Below, in pieces: positions 7,171-11,102 of a stretch of 11,102 nt of DNA (within the stretch, counting starts at the first letter, position 1; each line of letters opens with the position of its first letter). The notes under the pieces were generated by a model that saw only the letters and a list, made by a program, of their open reading frames with translations, was not told where the DNA came from and did not search any database. Both the position numbers and the translations under genes were made by a program. Source of the stretch: Alphaproteobacteria bacterium (GTDB lineage: Bacteria; Pseudomonadota; Alphaproteobacteria; Micropepsales; Micropepsaceae); assembly GCA_003246795.1 (NCBI GenBank), contig QKCS01000168.1, positions 1-11,102 on the forward strand, written 5' to 3'.

Positions 7171-7958
7171 CAGCGGAACGTGTTCGAAAAGCGGATTGTG
7201 TCAGACTTGATGCCTTCGAGCACGACGTCGAGCCCGTCCGAGCGGATCATCCATTCGAGCCGGTGGTCTGGACACTCCCGCTTGAAAAGCCGCTGCCGCA
7301 CCGCTTCGCCGACCATCGCCATGCCTTTGATCGACTCCGCAGCCGCCTGCGCCGTCTTCGCGACCGAGGGCCGCGCGTTCGCGCGCGCCTGCCACCGCCC
7401 GAGCGCCGACGACGGCTCCGGCCCGACGCCGAGTCCCGTCGATCCGTTGATGTGGGGAATGACGGAAAGATCGGCCCACCCGAAGGTGTCGCCGCAGAAC
7501 CAGTCAGCCTTGCCCAGATGCCGTTCCAGCCAAGCGAAAAAGCCGCGCGCTTGCGAGGCCGCCCGCGCTTCGATCACACGCGCCTGCTCGCCTTCCGCCC
7601 GTTTGAACCAGCGAAGTTCGCCGAGCCCCCAGTTGATCGGCTCGTAGTGCGTGTCCATCGCGTCCTCGATCATCCGCGCCTTGGCCCGCAGTTTGGCGTC
7701 GCGCGGTATGAGGGCGGGTGAGGGGAACGCATCCTCGATGTATTCCAGGATGACCGTCGAATCGAACACCGCGAAGTCGCCGTCGACGAGCGCCGGCACC
7801 TCGCCGCGCGGGCTCGCCTTCAAAAACGCGTCGTCGACCTGGCCGGTGCCGATCGCGGCCGGCGTTTTGACCTCGAACGGCACGTCTTTTTCGTAAAGCG
7901 CAATTTTGCACTTCTGCGCATAGGGGCTGAGCGGATGCTCGTACAGAACGATGGGCAT
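7170..7958 (-). CDS. Glutathione S-transferase family protein
   Basis: The 262-residue product starts with a thioredoxin-fold GST N-domain: IVLYEHPLSPYAQKCKIAL (3-21), with Ser11 as likely catalytic residue, the cis-Pro loop GEVPALVDGD (52-61, Pro55) and the glutathione-binding FDSTVILEYIE (65-75). The helical domain includes the conserved capping-box segment FGWADLSVIP (159-168). About 45 residues past the usual end (215-262) form a tail of unknown role. The protein probably conjugates or removes glutathione, or reduces a substrate with it. The start at 7958 gives a typical GST N-terminus; AGG lies a few bases upstream. It is the first gene of a two-gene operon with the next GST (TGATG overlap). 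The two proteins are only distantly similar, so this is not a recent tandem duplication. Confidence 0.9.
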   Translation of the reverse strand: MPIVLYEHPLSPYAQKCKIALYEKDVPFEVKTPAAIGTGQVDDAFLKASPRGEVPALVDGDFAVFDSTVILEYIEDAFPSPALIPRDAKLRAKARMIEDAMDTHYEPINWGLGELRWFKRAEGEQARVIEARAASQARGFFAWLERHLGKADWFCGDTFGWADLSVIPHINGSTGLGVGPEPSSALGRWQARANARPSVAKTAQAAAESIKGMAMVGEAVRQRLFKRECPDHRLEWMIRSDGLDVVLEGIKSDTIRFSNTFR

Positions 7959-8031
7959 GGACCTGCTGCCTTGGCTGAGCGTGTGCGTTAGAGTCCCTTA
8001 CCACGAAGATACGCAGGGAAGGGAGAAACGG
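7959..8031. promoter_or_regulatory. Divergent promoter region between the GST pair and a GNAT gene
   Basis: Only 73 bases separate the two outward-facing starts, so promoters for both directions must overlap here or within the 5' ends of the genes. I see no clear -35/-10 pair or operator repeat. AAGGGAG at 8019-8025, six bases before the GNAT ATG, is a good ribosome site. Confidence 0.4.
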
Positions 8032-8529
8032 ATGCGAGCGCTCTACGGTCTCGACGCAAAGGCATTCGGTCTGACGCGCAAAGCGGGCGCGGTGACGGTA
8101 CGTCTCCTGGCGAAAGCCGATCGCCCCCATTGGGATCGCCTGTGGGAGGCCTATCTCGCCTTCTACGAAACTGCGCTCCCACCCACCCAGTACGATCTGA
8201 CGTTTCTGCGCTACCTCGATCCTACCGAACCGATGTTCTGCTATCTCGCCGAGCACGGCGGGCGTCCGCGCGGCCTCGTGCACATCATCCTGCACCGCCA
8301 CGGCTGGCTCGAAGGCCCGACGTGCTATTTGCAGGATCTCTTCGTCGACCCGGAAGAACGCGGCACGGGCATGGGCCGCGCGCTGATCGAACACGTCTAC
8401 GAGGTGATAAAGGCGGCGGGCGGCGAGCGCGTCTATTGGCTGACGCACGAAACGAACGCGACCGCCCGCAAACTCTACGACCGCGTCGCGAAGAACGCAG
8501 GCTTCATTCAGTACACGAAGACGCTTTAG
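8032..8529 (+). CDS. GNAT-family N-acetyltransferase
   Basis: The 165-residue product is a single GNAT domain starting at about residue 22 (VTVRLLAKAD). Beta-4 plus motif A reads CYLQDLFVDPEERGTGMGRALIE (98-120), with the acetyl-CoA loop R110-G-T-G113-M-G115. Motif B is ETNATARKLYDRV (140-152), with Tyr149 as the probable general acid. The family acetylates amines; the substrate is not evident. The ATG at 8032 is chosen because AAGGGAG lies six bases upstream; an in-frame ATG at 7951 would overlap the divergent GST gene and has no such site. The first 20 residues precede the domain and are of unknown role. The gene runs into the end of the MBL gene on the other strand, and their stop codons overlap by four bases. 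It stands alone on its strand. Confidence 0.9.
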   Translation: MRALYGLDAKAFGLTRKAGAVTVRLLAKADRPHWDRLWEAYLAFYETALPPTQYDLTFLRYLDPTEPMFCYLAEHGGRPRGLVHIILHRHGWLEGPTCYLQDLFVDPEERGTGMGRALIEHVYEVIKAAGGERVYWLTHETNATARKLYDRVAKNAGFIQYTKTL

Positions 8530-9503
8530 CCGCGCCGCTTCTTCCAGATCTCGCCCATCAGCGCGAAAAGCTCCGCTGGGTTCGGCGGCGTCTGGCCGCC
8601 TGAGAATTCGCGATAGAGCGACGCGACGTTCACCGCGATCCGTTCCGCATCGCCCCACGAATCGAAATCGCCGAGCGCGATGTCGTGCGCCGCGTCCCGC
8701 GCCGACAGCCCGCCGTCATAACGCTTGCGCGCCTCATCGCGGATATAGGTGAGATAGTTACGCACCGCCTCGACGCCGCGCTTGTCCGTCACCGGCCCGT
8801 GCCCCGGCACGATCGTCTCGCAGTCGAGCGCCAAGATCTTGTCGCACGCCGCAATCCAATTGCCGATCGGTCCCGCCCACATGATGGGCGTGCCCTCGAC
8901 AAAGAGTATGTCGCCGGTGAACACGGTGCGGTCCGCCGGAACATGCACGAGAACGTCGCCACCCGTGTGCGCGGGTCCAACCTCGATCAAATCGACGGTC
9001 TTGTTGCCCACCTTGCGCGTCATCCGCCCACTGAATGTCGTCGTCGGCGGTGTCGGCGTGATGCCGTTGAAATCGAACGCCCCGAAGCAGTGCATGAGGT
9101 ATTCGCCGGTCAGCCCCATCCCGGGCGCCGCCTTCATGAAATTGGCGAGCAGGGCCGGCTGCTCCCGCTTCATCTCCTCGGCTGCATGCGCCGAGGCCAC
9201 GATCTCGGCCCCCTCGACGAGTTCGTTGCCGTAGCAATGGTCGCCGTTGTGGTGCGTGTTGACGAGCGTTCCGATCCGCGCCGCCGCCTTCGGCGCCGCG
9301 TCGCGCATGGCAGCCAGCATCTCGCGCGTCAGCTTCAGGTCGAACAACGTGTCGACGAGCAACGATTGATCGCCGTCGGTGATGAGCCCGGCGTTCGACC
9401 ACCCCCACGACCCGTCCGGCTGAAGCCACGCATACGTTCCGTGCCCGACGTCGGCGAGTCCGCGCTGATACCCGAATCCATGCTTCGCGAGCGACGTCGT
9501 CAT
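8526..9503 (-). CDS. MBL-fold metallo-hydrolase with a variant HxNxDH zinc motif
   Basis: The 325-residue product has the metallo-beta-lactamase fold. Metal-binding elements in order: NTHHNGDHCYGN (82-93), where the canonical HxHxDH is H84-x-N86-x-D88-H89, so Asn replaces the second His; His179 in GPAHTGGD; Asp198 in FTGDILF; His235 in VPGHGPV. All other ligands are kept, so a metal site, at least site 2 (Asp88, His89, His235, bridging Asp198), is likely. The family includes hydrolases of thioesters, lactones and similar bonds; the substrate is unknown. No signal peptide is visible. The ATG at 9503 overlaps the stop of the M20 gene (ATGA), and AGGGG lies about ten bases upstream, which supports this start over longer in-frame options. 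It is the last gene of the SDR-M20-MBL operon. Its last bases overlap the convergent GNAT gene. Confidence 0.9.
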   Translation of the reverse strand: MTTSLAKHGFGYQRGLADVGHGTYAWLQPDGSWGWSNAGLITDGDQSLLVDTLFDLKLTREMLAAMRDAAPKAAARIGTLVNTHHNGDHCYGNELVEGAEIVASAHAAEEMKREQPALLANFMKAAPGMGLTGEYLMHCFGAFDFNGITPTPPTTTFSGRMTRKVGNKTVDLIEVGPAHTGGDVLVHVPADRTVFTGDILFVEGTPIMWAGPIGNWIAACDKILALDCETIVPGHGPVTDKRGVEAVRNYLTYIRDEARKRYDGGLSARDAAHDIALGDFDSWGDAERIAVNVASLYREFSGGQTPPNPAELFALMGEIWKKRRG

Positions 9504-10729
9504 TGCGCCGGTAACCCCTGATCCAGGAACCGTTCGGCGACCGCGGCGAAGAGCGCGATCCCGTGCGCCATCGCGTTCTCGTCCAGCATCATGCGGTTCG
9601 AATGGCACGGCGCCGCGTGATGGTGATCGCAACCTTCGGGCGCGACGCCCAGAAAGATCATGCATCCCGGAATCCGTTGCAGCACGTACGACCAATCCTC
9701 GGCCCCCATGACCGGCGCCGGCATCGGCACGAAAGCTTGTTCGCCCCAGAGCTCGCGCACGGTGTCGGCGGCGAGCGCCACCATGCGCCCGTCGTTCATC
9801 GTCACGGGATAGCCTTCGGCCAGATGCACCTCGGCGCGCGCGCCGTGCGCTTCGGCGATCTTTTGCGCCACGTGTTTCAACCCTTCGTGCGCTTGTTTCC
9901 GTGAGGCCTCGGACACCGACCGCAGAGTCCCGAACATCGACACGCTCTCGGGTATGACGTTGGTCGTCGTGCCGCCGTCGATCTTCGCGATGGTCAGGAC
10001 GATGGGATCGAAGGCGTTGATCCGGCGCGTGACGAAGCTTTGCAGCCCCATCACGATCTCGCAGGCAATCGGCATCGGATCGACCGCCAAGTGCGGCATG
10101 GACGCGTGGCCGCCCTTGCCCGTGACCTTGATACGGATCTCGTCAGTCGACGCCAGCATCGCGCCGCCGCGTCCGGTAAAGAAACCGGACGGCGCGTTCG
10201 GTGTGATGTGCAGGGCGAAGGCCCCATCGGGCTTCGGATGCTTGTCGATCAAGCCGTCTTCGATCATGCGCAGCGCGCCGAAGTGCCCCTCTTCGCCCGG
10301 CTGGAACATGAACTTCACCGTGCCGGCGAGGCGCCCACGGTGCTCATGCAACAGCTTCACGGCGCCGGCGAGCATCGCCGTGTGCGCGTCGTGCCCGCAC
10401 GCATGCATTCGCCCGGCCTCCTTCGACTTGAAAGGCAGATCGGTGTCCTCCGGCATCGGCAACGCGTCCATATCCCCACGGAGAAGAACGGTGCGTCCTT
10501 GGCTCGGCCCCTGCAGCGTCACGATCAACCCGGACGAAGACGGCCCGTGCTCGATCTTGACGTCGAGCCCGTCGAGCGCCTCGCGCACCGCGGCCACGGT
10601 CTTCGGCAGATGCAGCCCGAGTTCCGGATACTCGTGAATCTTTCGCCGAAGCGTGATCGCATCCGGCAACTGTGCTTTTGCGCCCTTGAACCAAGCCTCG
10701 CCGTTCAGCGCACCGTTCTCTTTCTTCAT
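9500..10729 (-). CDS. M20-family metal-dependent amidohydrolase
   Basis: The 409-residue product belongs to the M20D group (aminoacylase, hippurate and IAA-amino-acid hydrolases), which cleave the amide of N-acylated amino acids or related compounds using two metal ions. Signatures: RRKIHEYPELG (28-38), RGDMDALPMPE (84-94), MHACGHDAHTAMLAGA (108-123), FQPGEEGHFGA (142-152), a dimerisation (lid) domain with TGKGGHASMPH (203-213), GAEDWSY (342-348) and PCHSNRMMLDE (374-384). By family analogy the metal ligands are Cys111, His113, Glu147, His174 and His376, with Glu146 as catalytic base. All are present, so the enzyme should be active. No signal peptide is seen, so it is probably cytosolic. The ATG at 10729 forms an ATGA overlap with the SDR stop and is preferred over upstream in-frame starts inside the SDR gene. 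The exact substrate is unknown. Confidence 0.93.
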   Translation of the reverse strand: MKKENGALNGEAWFKGAKAQLPDAITLRRKIHEYPELGLHLPKTVAAVREALDGLDVKIEHGPSSSGLIVTLQGPSQGRTVLLRGDMDALPMPEDTDLPFKSKEAGRMHACGHDAHTAMLAGAVKLLHEHRGRLAGTVKFMFQPGEEGHFGALRMIEDGLIDKHPKPDGAFALHITPNAPSGFFTGRGGAMLASTDEIRIKVTGKGGHASMPHLAVDPMPIACEIVMGLQSFVTRRINAFDPIVLTIAKIDGGTTTNVIPESVSMFGTLRSVSEASRKQAHEGLKHVAQKIAEAHGARAEVHLAEGYPVTMNDGRMVALAADTVRELWGEQAFVPMPAPVMGAEDWSYVLQRIPGCMIFLGVAPEGCDHHHAAPCHSNRMMLDENAMAHGIALFAAVAERFLDQGLPAQ

Positions 10730-11102
10730 CTCAACCCCGTCATGCCGCCGTCGACGGCGAGTGTTTGTCCCGTGATGTAAGCGGCCTCGTCGGAGAGAAG
10801 GAAGAGCGCGGCGTACGCCGTCTCCCATCCCGTGCCCTGGCGGCCAAGCGGCACCGGCGTCTTGGCGCGGTTCGGCCGGCCGCGCGTCGCTTCGCGACCG
10901 ATGGACGTGTCCATCAGGCCCGGCGCCACGATGTTCACGCGAATGCCGCGCCGTTCGCCTTCGATACCCGTGTGCCGCATCAATCCCGCAAGCCCCGCCT
11001 TCGACGCATCGTAGGCGGGAATGCGGCTGCCCGGCTTCATTGAGGCGATCGACGAAATCAATACGATCGACGATCCGTCGGCGAGAACGGGCAGGGCGGC
11101 GC
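10726..11102 (-). CDS. Short-chain dehydrogenase/reductase (SDR), C-terminal half (start outside window)
   Basis: The frame is open from the window edge to TGA at 10726-10728, giving the last 124 residues of a classical SDR that is usually about 250 long. Visible elements: the beta-5 strand with catalytic Ser in SIVLISSIAS, the YxxxK pair in YDASKAGL, the IRVNIVAPGLMDTS segment that follows beta-6, and the C-terminal ITGQTLAVDGGM typical of NAD(P)-dependent alcohol/ketone SDRs. The Rossmann GxxxGxG motif lies beyond the window, so coenzyme preference is not visible. The stop overlaps the M20 start (ATGA), which places it as an upstream member of that operon. It probably oxidises or reduces a hydroxyl/keto group on an unknown substrate. 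Confidence 0.92.
   Translation of the reverse strand, partial: AALPVLADGSSIVLISSIASMKPGSRIPAYDASKAGLAGLMRHTGIEGERRGIRVNIVAPGLMDTSIGREATRGRPNRAKTPVPLGRQGTGWETAYAALFLLSDEAAYITGQTLAVDGGMTGLR

Noticed and set aside
6622..8658. Overlapping long frames antisense to, or out of frame with, the GST, GNAT and MBL genes
   Set aside because: They cross boundaries of well-supported genes, have skewed Arg-rich composition and show no family motif.
8526..11102. Quorum-quenching operon (acylase plus lactonase)
   Set aside because: Rejected as an annotation: M20 and MBL folds cover many substrates, and the MBL protein lacks the exact HxHxDH motif of known AHL lactonases. Kept only as a speculative option in the operon finding.

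Overview
The window is a compact, GC-rich stretch of bacterial chromosome with eleven protein genes, two of them cut by the window edges. High GC, strong G/C preference at third codon positions, Shine-Dalgarno starts and the gene mix (acyl-CoA synthetase, multi-PAS hybrid kinase, two glutathione S-transferases, flavin-dependent monooxygenase-like protein, M20 amidohydrolase, SDR) suggest a free-living, metabolically versatile alphaproteobacterium. That assignment is an inference; there is no rRNA or other marker gene. I saw no tRNA, rRNA, CRISPR array, insertion sequence, phage gene or attachment site.

Layout. Positions 1-635 (+) hold the last 60 residues of a long-chain acyl-CoA synthetase and a small GNAT acetyltransferase. 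Positions 755-3910 (+) hold one large soluble hybrid histidine kinase: five PAS domains, HisKA, HATPase and a receiver domain. A divergent pair follows: a luciferase-like flavin-dependent oxidoreductase (3920-5098, -) and a zinc-type alcohol dehydrogenase (5205-6233, +), sharing a 106-base gap. Next come two glutathione S-transferase-family genes on the minus strand (7170-7958, then 6235-7170), coupled by a TGATG stop/start. A second GNAT acetyltransferase (8032-8529, +) diverges from them. Positions 8526-11102 (-) hold an operon of SDR oxidoreductase (partial), M20 amidohydrolase and metallo-beta-lactamase-fold hydrolase, joined by two ATGA overlaps.

How it works together. The genes look like general catabolic and detoxification functions with a sensory kinase, not one known pathway. 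The firmest functional units are the two minus-strand operons (GST pair; SDR-M20-MBL). The kinase has no response-regulator or HPt gene beside it. All three convergent junctions are extremely tight (9 bases, 1 base, and a 4-base overlap), so no terminator lies between those genes.

I found no clear novel defence, mobile or RNA-based system. The points most worth a second look are the altered zinc motif (HxNxDH) in the MBL-fold protein, the C-terminal extension on one GST, the orphan five-PAS kinase and the overlapping convergent gene ends.
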